Source: Beijerinckiaceae bacterium
GTDB taxonomy: Bacteria; Pseudomonadota; Alphaproteobacteria; Rhizobiales; Beijerinckiaceae
DNA: 64,000 bases
Reading direction: 5' to 3'
NCBI GenBank assembly: GCA_027533425.1
Contig: JAPZUD010000001.1
Coordinates: 620,001 to 684,000, forward strand
The notes under the pieces were generated by a model. The model saw only the letters and a program-made list of their open reading frames with translations, made no database searches and was not told the origin of the DNA. The position numbers and the translations under genes were made by a program. Shown here piece after piece: positions 48,158-58,194 of the stretch. Every line of letters begins with the position of its first letter. Within the stretch, counting starts at the first letter, position 1.

Positions 48158-49005
48158 ATGCGCAGGTTCCTGCCCCCCTTACGCCCGATACCAAGCCGGT
48201 CGAGACGCCTTCGGGCGCGCGGGATGGGCATGACGAGATCGAGGCCTCGCGCGCCCCGCTGATCGAACATCTTGTCGAGTTGCGTTCGCGCATCATCAAG
48301 GCGGTGATTGCTTTTGTTATCATGACATTCGTGTGCTTCGGCTTTGCGAAGCACATCTATGCGATCCTCGTTTACCCCTATATCTGGGCTGCAGGCGGGC
48401 CGCAGAACGCACCGCTGATCTACACCCATCCGCTGGAATACTTCTTCGTCCAGCTGAAGCTGGCCGTATTCGGCGGGGCCTTCCTGGCGTTTCCGGTCAT
48501 CGCCACGCAGATCTACAAGTTCGTCGCACCCGGCCTTTACAAGGACGAGAAGGATGCCTTCCGTCCTTACCTGATCGCCACGCCGGTCTTCTTCGTGCTC
48601 GGCGCCGCCGTTGTCATGCTGATTGCCATGCCGATGCTGATGAAATTCTCGCTGGCCATGCAGCAGAGCGCCACCGAGGGGCAGGCCCCGATTACCTTCC
48701 TCGGCAAGGTGGATGATTATCTCAGCCTGATCATGACGCTGGTTTTTGCCTTTGGCATCACCTTCCAGCTGCCGGTGATCCTGACGCTGCTGGCCCGGAT
48801 CGGGCTGATCGATGCGCAGTTCCTGCGCGACAAGCGCCGCTATGCCATCGTGCTTGTCTTCGTGGTCGCCGCGATCTTCACGCCGCCCGATATCCTGAGC
48901 CAGTTCACGCTCGCGATCCCGACCCTGCTTCTCTACGAATTGTCGATCCTTTCGGTCTCGATGGTCGAGAAAAAGCGCGCGGCCACGCAGGAAACGACAA
49001 ACTGA
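48154..49005 (+). CDS. tatC: Sec-independent translocase protein TatC
   Basis: This is the 283-residue six-helix core receptor of the Tat system. [19 protein letters not shown] is the conserved N-terminal cytoplasmic segment, [20 protein letters not shown] contains the conserved Glu region of helix 2, and [19 protein letters not shown] marks the fourth helix. A cytoplasmic N-terminal extension of about 30 polar residues precedes the core. The whole tatABC set is intact and should export folded, cofactor-bearing proteins. Confidence 0.96.
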   Translation: MNAQVPAPLTPDTKPVETPSGARDGHDEIEASRAPLIEHLVELRSRIIKAVIAFVIMTFVCFGFAKHIYAILVYPYIWAAGGPQNAPLIYTHPLEYFFVQLKLAVFGGAFLAFPVIATQIYKFVAPGLYKDEKDAFRPYLIATPVFFVLGAAVVMLIAMPMLMKFSLAMQQSATEGQAPITFLGKVDDYLSLIMTLVFAFGITFQLPVILTLLARIGLIDAQFLRDKRRYAIVLVFVVAAIFTPPDILSQFTLAIPTLLLYELSILSVSMVEKKRAATQETTN

Positions 49006-49125
49006 ACGCAGCAGGGCTTGACCTGCCTTTCCGGACTTTCCAAACAGCGACGTTCCATGCGATGGCCGGGCCGGCAAGGCCTCGCGCCCGTCGCCGATTC
49101 GCTGCCCCGAAGTCCGAGCCCTCCG

Positions 49126-50559
49126 ATGCATGACATCCGCGCCATCCGAGCCAATCCCGAACCGCTGAAACAGGCATTGCTGCGCCGCCAGCAGAAACCG
49201 GCCGAGGTCGACGCGCTGCTGGCCTCGCTGCTGGGGCTGGACGAGCGCTATCGCGCGGCGCTGACGGAGAAGGAAACGCTTCTCGCCCGCCGCAACGCCG
49301 CGTCGAAGGAGATCGGCCAGGCCATGGCCCAGAAGGATATGGCCCGCGCCGAGGCGCTCAAGGCGGAAGTCGCCGCCGGCAAGGACCGTCTGGCCGAGCT
49401 TGAAGGTGAAGCCGGCAGCCTCGAAAGCGAGCTGCGCGACAGGCTCTCGGCGCTGCCGAACATCCCGCTCGACGAGGTGCCTCAAGGCGCCGACGAGCAT
49501 GGCAATGTCGAGTATCGCCGCCATCTGGCCGTGCCGAACCTTGCTTTCGCGGCGAAGGAGCATTTCGACCTTGGCGAAGCCCTGGGCATGATGGATTTCG
49601 AGACGGCGGCGAAGCTGTCCGGCAGCCGGTTCGTCGTGCTGCAGAAGGGCCTTGCCCGGCTGGAACGGGCCCTCGGCCAGTTCATGCTCGACCTCCATAC
49701 CGGCGAGCATGGCTATACCGAGGTCCAGCCGCCGATCCTCGTGCGCGACGAGGCCATGTACGGCACGGCACAACTGCCGAAATTCCGCGAGGACCAGTTC
49801 ATGGTCATGAGCGAGGGCACCCGGACCGAATTGCTGTCTGACGCGCTGGAGCATGTCTCGCCAGGTGATGCGCAGGTCTTCCGGGAAGGCCTCATGCCCC
49901 TGACGAAACTGGTCGAGCGAACGCTGAACCGCGCCCCTTCACGGGAGGATCGCTGGCTCGTTCCCACGGCCGAAGTGCCGCTGACCAACCTCGTCCGCGA
50001 GAAGATCCTCTCCGAAGAGGAACTGCCCCTGCGCTTCACGGCCCTGACGCCCTGCTTCCGCGCCGAGGCGGGCTCGGCCGGGCGGGATACGCGCGGCATG
50101 CTGCGCCAGCACCAGTTCAACAAGGTCGAGCTGGTCTCGATCACCACGCCGGAAACCTCGCGCGACGAGCATGAGCGCATGCTCGCCTGCGCCGAAACCG
50201 TGCTGAAGAAGCTCGGCCTGCATTTCCGCACCATGGTGCTCTGCACCGGAGATATGGGCTTCGCCAGCCAGAAGACCTACGATATCGAGGTCTGGCTGCC
50301 CGGCCAGAATACCTATCGCGAGATTTCCTCCTGCTCGGTCTGCGGCGATTTCCAGGCCCGGCGCATGGATGCGCGCTTCCGCAGCCCCGGCGACAAGGCA
50401 ACCCGCTTCGTCCACACGCTCAACGGCTCCGGCGTGGCGGTCGGACGCTGCCTCATCGCCGTCATGGAAAACTACCAGAATGCCGATGGCTCGATCACGG
50501 TTCCGGACGTGTTGAAGCCCTACATGGGCGGGCTCGCCCGGATCGAACGCGCGGCCTGA
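49126..50559 (+). CDS. serS: Seryl-tRNA synthetase
   Basis: This class II synthetase charges tRNA-Ser and tRNA-Sec where present. The ATG at 49126 gives 477 residues and begins [14 protein letters not shown], the standard start; the frame upstream to 49018 has no homology. Residues about 25-105 form the antiparallel coiled coil that contacts the tRNA long arm. Motif 2 appears as [19 protein letters not shown] and motif 3 as [20 protein letters not shown]. surE follows after 18 bp. Confidence 0.97.
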   Translation: MHDIRAIRANPEPLKQALLRRQQKPAEVDALLASLLGLDERYRAALTEKETLLARRNAASKEIGQAMAQKDMARAEALKAEVAAGKDRLAELEGEAGSLESELRDRLSALPNIPLDEVPQGADEHGNVEYRRHLAVPNLAFAAKEHFDLGEALGMMDFETAAKLSGSRFVVLQKGLARLERALGQFMLDLHTGEHGYTEVQPPILVRDEAMYGTAQLPKFREDQFMVMSEGTRTELLSDALEHVSPGDAQVFREGLMPLTKLVERTLNRAPSREDRWLVPTAEVPLTNLVREKILSEEELPLRFTALTPCFRAEAGSAGRDTRGMLRQHQFNKVELVSITTPETSRDEHERMLACAETVLKKLGLHFRTMVLCTGDMGFASQKTYDIEVWLPGQNTYREISSCSVCGDFQARRMDARFRSPGDKATRFVHTLNGSGVAVGRCLIAVMENYQNADGSITVPDVLKPYMGGLARIERAA

Positions 50560-50577
50560 ACCGGGCAGGGGAGAGAC

Positions 50578-51342
50578 ATGCGGATCCTGATCACCAATGA
50601 CGACGGCATCCACGCCCCCGGGCTGGAGGTTCTGGAGACCATCGCGCGCGGCCTGTCCGATGATGTGGTGGTCGTGGCGCCGGAAACCGACCAGTCCGGC
50701 GTCTCGCATTCCCTCTCGCTGAATGACCCTTTGCGCCTGCGCCAGATCTCGCCGAGCCGCTTCGCGGTCAAGGGCACGCCGACCGATTGCGTGATCATGG
50801 GTATCAAGCACATCCTGCGCGAAACCCGGCCCGATCTCGTCCTGTCCGGTGTCAATCGCGGCCAGAATGTCGCGGAGGATGTCACCTATTCCGGCACGAT
50901 CGCGGCGGCGATGGAAGGCACATTGCTTGGCGTGCCCTCGATTGCGCTGAGCCAGGCCTATTCTCGCGGCGATCACGAGAGCATCCGCTGGGATTGCGCC
51001 GAAACCCATGGCGCCCGCGTTGTGCGGCGGCTCATCGATGCCGGCATTCCTCCGGGCATCGTGATGAATGTCAATTTTCCGGCTGTCGCACCGGATGAGG
51101 TGGCCGGCCTCGCCGTTTGCGTGCAGGGCCAGCGCAACCAGGCGATGCTGGATGTCGACCGCCGGGTCGACGGACGCGGCAACCCCTATTACTGGCTCGC
51201 CTTCGCCCGCGGACGCGTGGTTCCGGCAGAGGGAACGGACCTGCATGCACTGGCAGATGGCAAGGTTGCCGTCACGCCGCTTCGGCTGGACCTGACAGAC
51301 CTGCCGAACCTGACGCGGCTTGCAGAGGCCCTCGACGGATGA
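50578..51342 (+). CDS. surE: 5'-nucleotidase SurE
   Basis: This is a 254-residue metal-dependent nucleotidase, active on nucleoside monophosphates and sometimes polyphosphate. The N-terminal [19 protein letters not shown] contains the Asp pair of the metal site, and [22 protein letters not shown] and [19 protein letters not shown] are the other conserved blocks. Its stop overlaps the next start by 4 bp. The order surE, pcm-like, nlpD-like is conserved across proteobacteria. Confidence 0.96.
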   Translation: MRILITNDDGIHAPGLEVLETIARGLSDDVVVVAPETDQSGVSHSLSLNDPLRLRQISPSRFAVKGTPTDCVIMGIKHILRETRPDLVLSGVNRGQNVAEDVTYSGTIAAAMEGTLLGVPSIALSQAYSRGDHESIRWDCAETHGARVVRRLIDAGIPPGIVMNVNFPAVAPDEVAGLAVCVQGQRNQAMLDVDRRVDGRGNPYYWLAFARGRVVPAEGTDLHALADGKVAVTPLRLDLTDLPNLTRLAEALDG

Positions 51343-52040
51343 GCCAGGACGCGGCTCTGGACCGGCGGGACGAGGCACCGGCAGAACCCGGCGGCCCGCT
51401 TTCCGCCGATACGGCGCTGGCGCGTTTCATCCTCGACCTCCGCTCGCGTGGCCAGACAGATGCCGCGATGTTGACCGCCTTCGAGCGACTGCCGCGGCAT
51501 CTCTTCATTGCTGGCTTTCCGCCAGAACGGCTTTATAGCCCGGTCTCCCTGCCGATCCCCTGCGGCGAGGAAGCAACCGATCCGTTCTCGATTGCCCGGC
51601 ACCTTGCCCTGCTTGATATCCGGCCCGGCCATCGCGTGCTGGAAATCGGCCTGGGCTCCGGCTTCCAGGCAGCAATCATGACGCGGCTGGGAGCCTCCGT
51701 GACCAGTTACGAACGGTATCGCAGCCTCGTCCGGCAGGCCGAGCAGGCGTACCGGCAGGCGGGAATCAACAGCGTGACACCGATGCTGGGTGATGGCCTT
51801 GCCCGGCTCGACCGGCCTGACAGCTTCGACCGCATTATCCTGAACGGGGCACTGGACCTTCCGCCACAATCCTTCCTTGACCGGCTCAATCCACACGGAA
51901 TTCTTGTCGGCCATAGGCTGCGCGGCCTCGAAACACGCCTGGCCGTCTGGCGCAAGGATCTGACGGGCCAAGCCACCGAACAGGATGCCGGCCCCTCGCG
52001 CCTCGGCCCGTTGCGGGGCGGGCTGACGCTCGTTCTCTGA
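51339..52040 (+). CDS. Pcm-like methyltransferase with divergent substrate motif
   Basis: This 233-residue protein has the fold and position of protein-L-isoaspartate O-methyltransferase. The SAM loop [13 protein letters not shown] at residues 100-112 is intact. The substrate-binding block that reads GQGQTISQP in E. coli Pcm is replaced by PCGEEATDP at about residues 74-82, losing the active Ser/Gln pair. The later TAAPPEIP block reads NGALDLPP. I infer a methyltransferase that may not repair isoaspartate. The ATG lies in the overlap with surE, so translation is coupled. Confidence 0.75.
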   Translation: MSQDAALDRRDEAPAEPGGPLSADTALARFILDLRSRGQTDAAMLTAFERLPRHLFIAGFPPERLYSPVSLPIPCGEEATDPFSIARHLALLDIRPGHRVLEIGLGSGFQAAIMTRLGASVTSYERYRSLVRQAEQAYRQAGINSVTPMLGDGLARLDRPDSFDRIILNGALDLPPQSFLDRLNPHGILVGHRLRGLETRLAVWRKDLTGQATEQDAGPSRLGPLRGGLTLVL

Positions 52041-52154
52041 GCGGGCGGCAGGCGCGATTCACATTCGGGTAACCTTGCTGCTCAACCGGACCTTAAGCTG
52101 AATCCGTCTTTACTCCGGATCATCGCCTTTGATGGTTACCGGGTGAGACGAGTA

Positions 52155-53579
52155 ATGCGTGAGTTTCAATGGATTGGCGGGAAGCGCAAGCTTCTGGCGA
52201 CCGTGATGGCAGCGGGCCTCCTCGGGGCCTGCTCCTCGGACGTCACCCGGTTTGACAACGACCCTTTCAAGAATCCGTTCCGCTCCCGGGCCGCCTACGA
52301 TCCTGTCCAGACCAATTCGATCAACCGGCCGACACCCGGGCCGCGCAGCCTTGAACCGGTTCGCCAGACGGCCGCGACGACGCAACCGCTGCCGCCGCCC
52401 AGCCAGCCGATCATCGCCACCAATCCGTCGCGGGCCTCTGCGCCTCTGACGACCGGGTCGGTCAGCGCGCCCAACTACGTTCCGCTGGCCCCCGTCGCCG
52501 AGCGCCCGGCAACCGCGCTCGGCCCGGCTTCCCCGACGACAGGCTGGTCTGCCGTCGGCGGCACGCCCGTCGTGATGCGGGAAGGCGAGAGCCTGAACAC
52601 CTTGTCCGCGCGGTACAACGTGCCGGTCAATGCCATTATGGCGGTCAACGGCATTTCGAATGTCAATCAGGCCCGCCCGGGCCAGCAGATCATGATTCCC
52701 GCCTACAGCCCGGTTTCCGCCGCGCGGGCGCCCGTCGCCAATTCTGTGATCCAGCGCCCGGCGGCTGTGCAGCAGCCCATGCCGGCGGCCAGTGCGCGCT
52801 CGGCGCCGGCCATCCCGGCGCGGGTCGCAGAAGCGCCGAAGCCGGTCGAACCGGCGCGCCTGACCCCGGCTGCGCGCCAGATCCAGCCTGCCGGACAGAG
52901 CGAGGCTGAAAAGCGCGCAGCGGCCAAGCTGGAGGCCATGCGCCGCCAGAACGAGGAAGCCCGCCTGAAGCAGCAGGCCGAAGCCACGAATGCCAAGAAG
53001 CTTGCCGAAGCGAAGGCGGCGGAGCGCAAGGCCAAGGCCGAAGCCGAGAAAGCCAAGGCGCAGGCCCTTGTCGCCAGCCGCAAGGCCAAGGCAGACGAGG
53101 AGCCGGCAACCACCGCTTCGATACCCGAGGCGAAGCCGGTGCCGGCCCGCACGCAGCCTATGCCGGACAAGGAACCCGCAGCCTCGACCGAGGCGAGCGA
53201 GACGCCGAACTTCCGCTGGCCGGCCCGCGGCCGTGTCATTTCCGGCTTCGGTGCCCGGGGTACCGGCGGCGCGAATGACGGCATCAACATCGCGCTGCCG
53301 GAAGGCACGCCAGTGCGCGCCGCCGAAGGTGGCACGGTGGTTCATGCCGACGACGCGCTGAAAGGCTATGGCAAGCTGGTGCTGATCCGGCACCCGAGCG
53401 GCTATGTCTCGGTCTACGCCCATAACAGCGAGCTGAAGGTCAAGCGCGGCGAGAGCGTCCGGCGCGGCCAGGTCATTGCCAGTTCCGGGCAGTCCGGCAA
53501 CGTCACAGCTCCGCAGCTCCATTTCGAGATCCGCAAGGGCGCGACGCCGGTTGATCCGAACAAGTATCTGACGGAATGA
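52155..53579 (+). CDS. NlpD-like lipoprotein: LysM plus degenerate LytM (M23) domain
   Basis: This is a 474-residue probable lipoprotein. A basic N-terminus and a short helix lead to the lipobox LLGAC with C26. A LysM peptidoglycan-binding domain lies at about 139-182 (MREGESLNTLSARYNVPVNA). A Lys/Ala-rich coiled stretch follows, then an M23/LytM domain at about 358-470. The LytM zinc motif H-x3-D reads N374-x3-N378 and H-x-H reads Q454-L-H456, so it should be enzymatically inactive, as in E. coli NlpD and EnvC, which activate amidases. It follows surE and the pcm-like gene, the classical nlpD place. A GTG at 52143 is an alternative start. Confidence 0.88.
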   Translation: MREFQWIGGKRKLLATVMAAGLLGACSSDVTRFDNDPFKNPFRSRAAYDPVQTNSINRPTPGPRSLEPVRQTAATTQPLPPPSQPIIATNPSRASAPLTTGSVSAPNYVPLAPVAERPATALGPASPTTGWSAVGGTPVVMREGESLNTLSARYNVPVNAIMAVNGISNVNQARPGQQIMIPAYSPVSAARAPVANSVIQRPAAVQQPMPAASARSAPAIPARVAEAPKPVEPARLTPAARQIQPAGQSEAEKRAAAKLEAMRRQNEEARLKQQAEATNAKKLAEAKAAERKAKAEAEKAKAQALVASRKAKADEEPATTASIPEAKPVPARTQPMPDKEPAASTEASETPNFRWPARGRVISGFGARGTGGANDGINIALPEGTPVRAAEGGTVVHADDALKGYGKLVLIRHPSGYVSVYAHNSELKVKRGESVRRGQVIASSGQSGNVTAPQLHFEIRKGATPVDPNKYLTE

Positions 53580-53630
53580 CCATTCCTATATCCGGTGGGG
53601 ATCTCGCGAGACCTTGACCTCCATCGGGAC

Positions 53631-53669
53631 AACCCCGCTGCCTCCAAGGAAAGGGGCAGCGGGGTTTCT
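53631..53669 (+). terminator. Terminator of the surE-pcm-nlpD operon
   Basis: AACCCCGCTGCC at 53631-53642 pairs perfectly over 12 bp with GGCAGCGGGGTT at 53655-53666 around a 12-base loop, followed by a short T-run. It lies 51 bp after the nlpD-like stop and also faces the convergent DUF815 gene. Confidence 0.75.
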
Positions 53670-53680
53670 GCTTTCCGGGC

Positions 53681-54544
53681 TCAGCCCTCGATCCGCTTGC
53701 CCTGCCGGCCGGCAAGGTCGGAAATATACTGCCAGGCCACGCGGCCGGCCCGGCTGCCCCGGGTGGTTGACCATTCCAGCGCCTCGTGATGCAGCTGTTC
53801 CTTCGGCAGGGCGAGGCCGAAATGCTCGGCATAGGCGTCGATCATCGCCAGATACTCGTCCTGGCTGCACTTATGGACCCCGAGCCAGAGGCCGAACCGG
53901 TCAGAGAGCGAGACCTTTTCCTCGACGGCCTCGTTCGGGTTGATTGCGGTCGAACGTTCGTTCTCCATCATGTCGCGCGGCAGCAGGTGCCGGCGGTTCG
54001 ATGTCGCGTAGAACAGCACATTGTCGGGGCGCCCCTCGATTCCGCCATCGAGAATTGCCTTGAGCGATTTGTAGGCGTTCTCGCCGGCATCGAAGGAGAG
54101 ATCGTCGCAGAACAGGATGAAACGAAACGGCGCGACCCGCAGCCTGTTCATGAGGGCAGGGAGCGACTCGATATCCTCGCGGTGCAGCTCGATCAGCTTG
54201 AGCGGATGGCCAAGCCGCACCATCTCGGCATGGGCCGCCTTCACCAACGAGGATTTGCCCATGCCCCGGGCGCCCCAGATCAGCACATTGTTCGCGCTGT
54301 GACCTTCCGCGAAACGCCGGGTATTCTCGACAAGAATGTCGCGGATATGGTCGATGCCGACCAGCAGGGCCAGCGGGATACGCTGGATCTTCGGCACGGG
54401 CTGCAGCCTGTCCTCGGCGGCATGCCAGAGGAACCCTTCGGCCGCTGCGAAATCCGGCGCAGGCGGCGGCGGTGGCGCCATGCGTTCCAGCGCTTCGGCG
54501 ATACGGGTCAGGACGGGCAGGAGGGCAGGGTTGTCAAGCGACAT
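53681..54544 (-). CDS. DUF815 family P-loop ATPase
   Basis: This is a 287-residue AAA-like ATPase of the DUF815 family. Walker A is GARGMGKSSLVKA at about residues 92-104 and Walker B is FILFCDDLSFD near 138-148. SNRRHLLPRDMMENE is the conserved sensor-like block. The family is widespread in proteobacteria and its function is unknown. It sits on the opposite strand between the nlpD-like gene and yajC, a conserved arrangement in Hyphomicrobiales. Confidence 0.9.
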   Translation of the reverse strand: MSLDNPALLPVLTRIAEALERMAPPPPPAPDFAAAEGFLWHAAEDRLQPVPKIQRIPLALLVGIDHIRDILVENTRRFAEGHSANNVLIWGARGMGKSSLVKAAHAEMVRLGHPLKLIELHREDIESLPALMNRLRVAPFRFILFCDDLSFDAGENAYKSLKAILDGGIEGRPDNVLFYATSNRRHLLPRDMMENERSTAINPNEAVEEKVSLSDRFGLWLGVHKCSQDEYLAMIDAYAEHFGLALPKEQLHHEALEWSTTRGSRAGRVAWQYISDLAGRQGKRIEG

Positions 54545-54664
54545 GCGGGCAGGACCTTCGGCTGAGAGGCCTCCGGCTTAGCGGATCGCACGCGGCGGCG
54601 CCATATTCCTGCGTCGTTTCCGCACCAGCCTGAGCCTGGATGCGGGAAAAGCCGCAACGAGCAT

Positions 54665-54692
54665 TTGCGTTTCATGGCCCCATCACTATATT
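54665..54692 (+). promoter_or_regulatory. Candidate promoter of yajC-secD-secF
   Basis: TTGCGT at 54665-54670 is followed after 16 bp by TATATT at 54687-54692, a good -10 match, in the divergent gap between the DUF815 gene and yajC. Confidence 0.5.
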
Positions 54693-54749
54693 CCGGCGCG
54701 AAATCACGCAGGCGCCGGCGGTTCGGGCCTGACAGTCTTGGAGTGGGCC

Positions 54750-55079
54750 TTGTTCATTACCCCTGCTTATGCTCAGGCAGCTGCCGCCCCCGGCGCGAAC
54801 GACATGTTCATGCAGCTGCTTCCTTTCGTTTTCGTGCTGATCATCATGTATTTCCTGCTGATCCGCCCGCAGCAGAAGCGCGCGAAAGCCCATCAGGAAA
54901 TGGTCAAGAACCTCCGGCGCGGTGACACCGTCGTGATGACCTCCGGCATGATCGGCAAGATCACCAAGGTCATCGATGATGCCGAAGTCGAGGTGGAAAT
55001 CGCCGATAATGTCCGTGTCCGCCTTGTGCGCGGCATGGTTGCGGAAGTGCGGAACAAGAGCGAGCCGGTTCAGTCCTGA
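54750..55079 (+). CDS. yajC: Preprotein translocase accessory subunit YajC
   Basis: This is a 109-residue single-helix inner-membrane protein associated with SecDF. The helix LLPFVFVLIIMYFLLIRPQQKRAK is characteristic, with RRGDTVVMTSGMIGKI after it. The start is a TTG at 54750, giving MFITPAYAQ; GGAG at 54740-54743 lies 6 bp upstream and supports it. A TTG at 54738 overlaps that ribosome site and would be a poorer choice. secD follows after 60 bp. Confidence 0.93.
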   Translation: MFITPAYAQAAAAPGANDMFMQLLPFVFVLIIMYFLLIRPQQKRAKAHQEMVKNLRRGDTVVMTSGMIGKITKVIDDAEVEVEIADNVRVRLVRGMVAEVRNKSEPVQS

Positions 55080-55139
55080 CCGGACGAACCTTCCGCCCCT
55101 GATGAAGCTGGAACCGCCGGAATCCCGGCGGGAGGGTCT

Positions 55140-56738
55140 ATGTTCAGACAATCCACCCTGAAAACCGTCCTGATCGCCTTCACGCTGTTCTTCGCGGCCT
55201 ATGTGTCGCTGCCGACGATGCTCGGTCCGGAACGCATGAAGGCCATCACCGGGATGCTGCCCTCCTTCCTGGTTCCGAAGGGCGCCATCAAGCTCGGGCT
55301 GGATCTGCGGGGCGGTGTCCATGTCATGCTCGAGACCGACAGGGCCGGCCTGACGCGTGACCTTGTCCGCCAGCTTCAGGAGGATGTCCGCCGCGTGCTC
55401 CGCAACGAGCGTGTCGCCCCGACCGGCGGCATCGTCGCGCAGAGCCGCGGGGTCAGCTTCCGCGTCACGGATGCGGCTGCCCGCACGCGCATCCTGCCGA
55501 AGATCCAGGAACTTTCGGTTCCGGTGAGCAATTCGGTGCTCGGCAATACCGGCCAGCGCAGCCTCGAGGTCGTCGATCTCGGCGACGGGCTGATCCAGCT
55601 GCTCATCACAGATGCGGAACTCAACGAGCGCATCCGCCGCGCGGTTGACCAGTCGATCGAGATTTTCCGCCGCCGTATCGATCCGGAGGGCGTGAAGGAA
55701 CCGTCGATCCAGCGTCAGGGCCTCGACCGGATCGTGGTGCAGGTGCCGGGTGCGCAGAACTCGAAGGAAATCACCGACGTCCTCCAGCCCGGCAAGCTCG
55801 AATTCCGCATGGTCGCCGAGCCCGGCGCCAACCCGGCCGAAATCGAGACTTTGCCCTACACGGATGAGGGCGGCGGGACGATCCAGGTCGAACGGCGCGT
55901 GCTTGTGCGTGGCGAGGACCTGACTTCCGCCGAACCGACTTTCGACCAGCGGACGGGCGAGCCCGTGGTGAGCTTCCGCTTCAACGTGAAGGGTGCGCAG
56001 GCCTTTGCCAAGGTCACGACCGAGAATGTCGGCAAGCCCTTTGCGATCATCCTCGACAACAAGGTGATCTCTGCGCCGCGCATCATCTCGCCGATCACGC
56101 AGGGGCAGGGCCAGATTTCAGGCCGCTTCACAGTGGAGCGGGCCAACGCATTGTCGATCCTGCTGCGCTCTGGCGCCCTGCCGGCCAGCTTCACATTGGT
56201 GGAAGAGCGCACGGTCGGGGCCGGCCTCGGCGCGGATTCGATCGACGCGGCCGTTGTGGCTTCGATCGTCTCGCTTGTGGCGGTCTCGATCTTCACGCTG
56301 GCGACCTATGGCGTCTTCGGTGTCATCGCCCTTGTCGCCCTGACGGTGAACTTCCTGCTGCTGATTGCGCTGATGGCCCTTCTGGGCTCGACGCTCACCT
56401 TGCCGGGCATTGCCGGCATCGTGCTCACCTTGGCCATCGCCGTCGATTCAAACGTGCTGATCTACGAGCGGATCCGCGAGGAGCAGGCGGCCGGCCGTTC
56501 GGCGATTTCCTCGCTGGATTCTGGCTTCACCCGCGCGTTGGCAACCATCCTCGACGCCAACATCACCAGCTTCCTCGCCAGCGCGATCCTCTATCTGGTC
56601 GGGACCGGCGCAGTGAAGGGCTTTGCGGTAACGACCAGTCTCGGCATCGCCACCACGATCTTCACCGCCTTCACGCTGACGCGGATGATGGTGGCGGCCT
56701 GGTATCGCTGGTTCAAGCCGAAATCGGTTCCGATCTGA
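55140..56738 (+). CDS. secD: Protein translocase subunit SecD
   Basis: This is a 532-residue inner-membrane protein that, with SecF, uses the proton gradient to pull secreted proteins through the Sec channel. One N-terminal helix is followed by LGLDLRGGVHVMLETD, the conserved periplasmic start, and the large P1 domain to about residue 350. Five further helices follow, including the RND-like motif LTLAIAVDSNVLIYERIREE. The ATG at 55140 is preceded by GGAGGG. It is followed by secF after 43 bp. Confidence 0.97.
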   Translation: MFRQSTLKTVLIAFTLFFAAYVSLPTMLGPERMKAITGMLPSFLVPKGAIKLGLDLRGGVHVMLETDRAGLTRDLVRQLQEDVRRVLRNERVAPTGGIVAQSRGVSFRVTDAAARTRILPKIQELSVPVSNSVLGNTGQRSLEVVDLGDGLIQLLITDAELNERIRRAVDQSIEIFRRRIDPEGVKEPSIQRQGLDRIVVQVPGAQNSKEITDVLQPGKLEFRMVAEPGANPAEIETLPYTDEGGGTIQVERRVLVRGEDLTSAEPTFDQRTGEPVVSFRFNVKGAQAFAKVTTENVGKPFAIILDNKVISAPRIISPITQGQGQISGRFTVERANALSILLRSGALPASFTLVEERTVGAGLGADSIDAAVVASIVSLVAVSIFTLATYGVFGVIALVALTVNFLLLIALMALLGSTLTLPGIAGIVLTLAIAVDSNVLIYERIREEQAAGRSAISSLDSGFTRALATILDANITSFLASAILYLVGTGAVKGFAVTTSLGIATTIFTAFTLTRMMVAAWYRWFKPKSVPI

Positions 56739-56781
56739 TGATGTCGAAGCGCCCGTTCTCCCGTCCTGACCGGAAATCCCG

Positions 56782-57738
56782 ATGAAGCTCCTTCGCCTCG
56801 TTCCCGACAATACCCGCTTCGGCTTCATGCGGTTCCGCCGCGTGTCGTTCCCGCTTTCGGCCCTGCTGTCGATTGTCTCGGTCGTGACCTTCATCTGGCT
56901 GGGCATGAATGTCGGCATCGATTTCAAGGGCGGCACGGTGGTCGAACTGCAGGCCCGTAGCGACAGGGCCAATATCGCCCAGATCCGCGAGACCGCGTCG
57001 GGGCTCAATCTCGGCGATGTCGAGGTTCAGGAATTCGGCTCGCCGCGTGAAGTCGTCCTCCGCGTCGGCCTCCAGGAAGGCGGGGATGCGGCGCAGGCCC
57101 AGGTTGTGAACAAGCTGCGCACCGCTTTCGAGGCGACGTATGAATTCCGCCGGGTCGAGGTGGTCGGGCCGCGCGTTTCGCAGGAACTCGTGCAGAATGG
57201 CACGATCGGCGTCCTGCTCGCGATCATGGTCATCCTGATTTACCTGTGGTTCCGCTACGAATGGCAATTCGCCGTCGGTGCGGTTATCGCCACCATGCAT
57301 GACCTTGTGCTGACCATCGGCTTCTATGCCGTCACCCAGATCCAGTTCGACCAGACCTCCATCGCCGCGATCCTGACCATCATCGGATACTCGCTCAACG
57401 ATACCGTCGTCGTCTATGACCGAGTTCGCGAATTGCTGCGCAAATACAAGAAGATCGGCCTGCACGAGCTGCTCGACCTGTCCATGAACTCGACGCTGTC
57501 ACGTACGGTCATCACCTCGATCACGGCCATCCTTGCGTTGATCGCTCTCGCCATCTTCGGTGGCGATACGATCCAGGGCTTCTGCCTTGCGATGCTGTTC
57601 GGCATCGTGGTCGGAACCTATTCGTCGATCTTTGTGGCCGCGCCGATTCTGATCTATCTTGGTGTCCGCGTCGGCGAGGGTGTGGGCGCGGCCGCGGGCA
57701 ATGCCGACAAGACTGTCAATTCCGGAGCAACCAAATGA
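56782..57738 (+). CDS. secF: Protein translocase subunit SecF
   Basis: This is the 318-residue partner of SecD. GMNVGIDFKGGTVVELQA opens the periplasmic domain after the first helix. The helix block near 160-290 contains TIIGYSLNDTVVVYDRVRELLRK, the conserved SecF signature, and TVITSITAILALIALAIFGG. It ends by overlapping the next gene by 4 bp. Confidence 0.97.
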   Translation: MKLLRLVPDNTRFGFMRFRRVSFPLSALLSIVSVVTFIWLGMNVGIDFKGGTVVELQARSDRANIAQIRETASGLNLGDVEVQEFGSPREVVLRVGLQEGGDAAQAQVVNKLRTAFEATYEFRRVEVVGPRVSQELVQNGTIGVLLAIMVILIYLWFRYEWQFAVGAVIATMHDLVLTIGFYAVTQIQFDQTSIAAILTIIGYSLNDTVVVYDRVRELLRKYKKIGLHELLDLSMNSTLSRTVITSITAILALIALAIFGGDTIQGFCLAMLFGIVVGTYSSIFVAAPILIYLGVRVGEGVGAAAGNADKTVNSGATK

Positions 57739-58100
57739 GCGGCTACATCCCCGGCGGGCATCAGATCGAGTCCTACGGCAATGGTGGCTTCCGCTTTGCC
57801 GGCATGTCCCATCAGGGCTCCATCATCGCGCTGCCGACAGGGATCCAGTCCTGGGCCGTGACCTCTCCGAACCGGATTGACGTGTCCTCGCTGACACCGG
57901 TGATTGTCGAGATGAACCAGCTCGACATGCTCCTGATCGGCACCGGCGAGAAGGCCTTGCCGCAGGATGCGCCCTTTGCCCAGGCGCTTCGCCAGCTCGG
58001 ATTCAATGTCGAGGTGATGGACACGGCTGCCGCCGCGCGCACCTACAACGTGCTGTACGAAGAGGGGCGCCGTGTCGGCGCCGCGCTTATCGCCGTTTGA
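57735..58100 (+). CDS. Mth938-like domain protein
   Basis: This is a 121-residue soluble protein of the Mth938/DUF498 family. SGYIPGGHQIESYGNGGFRFAGMSHQGS and LLIGTGEKALPQDAPFAQAL are the typical blocks. The human relative NDUFAF3 assembles respiratory complex I, and the next gene here also resembles a complex I assembly factor. The bacterial function is unproven. It starts within the secF stop, so it is translated with secDF. Confidence 0.88.
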   Translation: MSGYIPGGHQIESYGNGGFRFAGMSHQGSIIALPTGIQSWAVTSPNRIDVSSLTPVIVEMNQLDMLLIGTGEKALPQDAPFAQALRQLGFNVEVMDTAAAARTYNVLYEEGRRVGAALIAV

Positions 58101-58194
58101 ACCACCTATCCACAGCCAAGGACGAGGGAATGGGGGCAGACCGCTTTCCTTGGCCCGGTCCCGCTCCATATCCGGGGCTGGGAGGAATGGCTGG

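Noticed and set aside
58072-58194. Longer N-terminus of the phytoene synthase-like protein
   Set aside because: The extension overlaps the Mth938 gene, is low-complexity and has no homology; GGAGGA supports the ATG at 58195.
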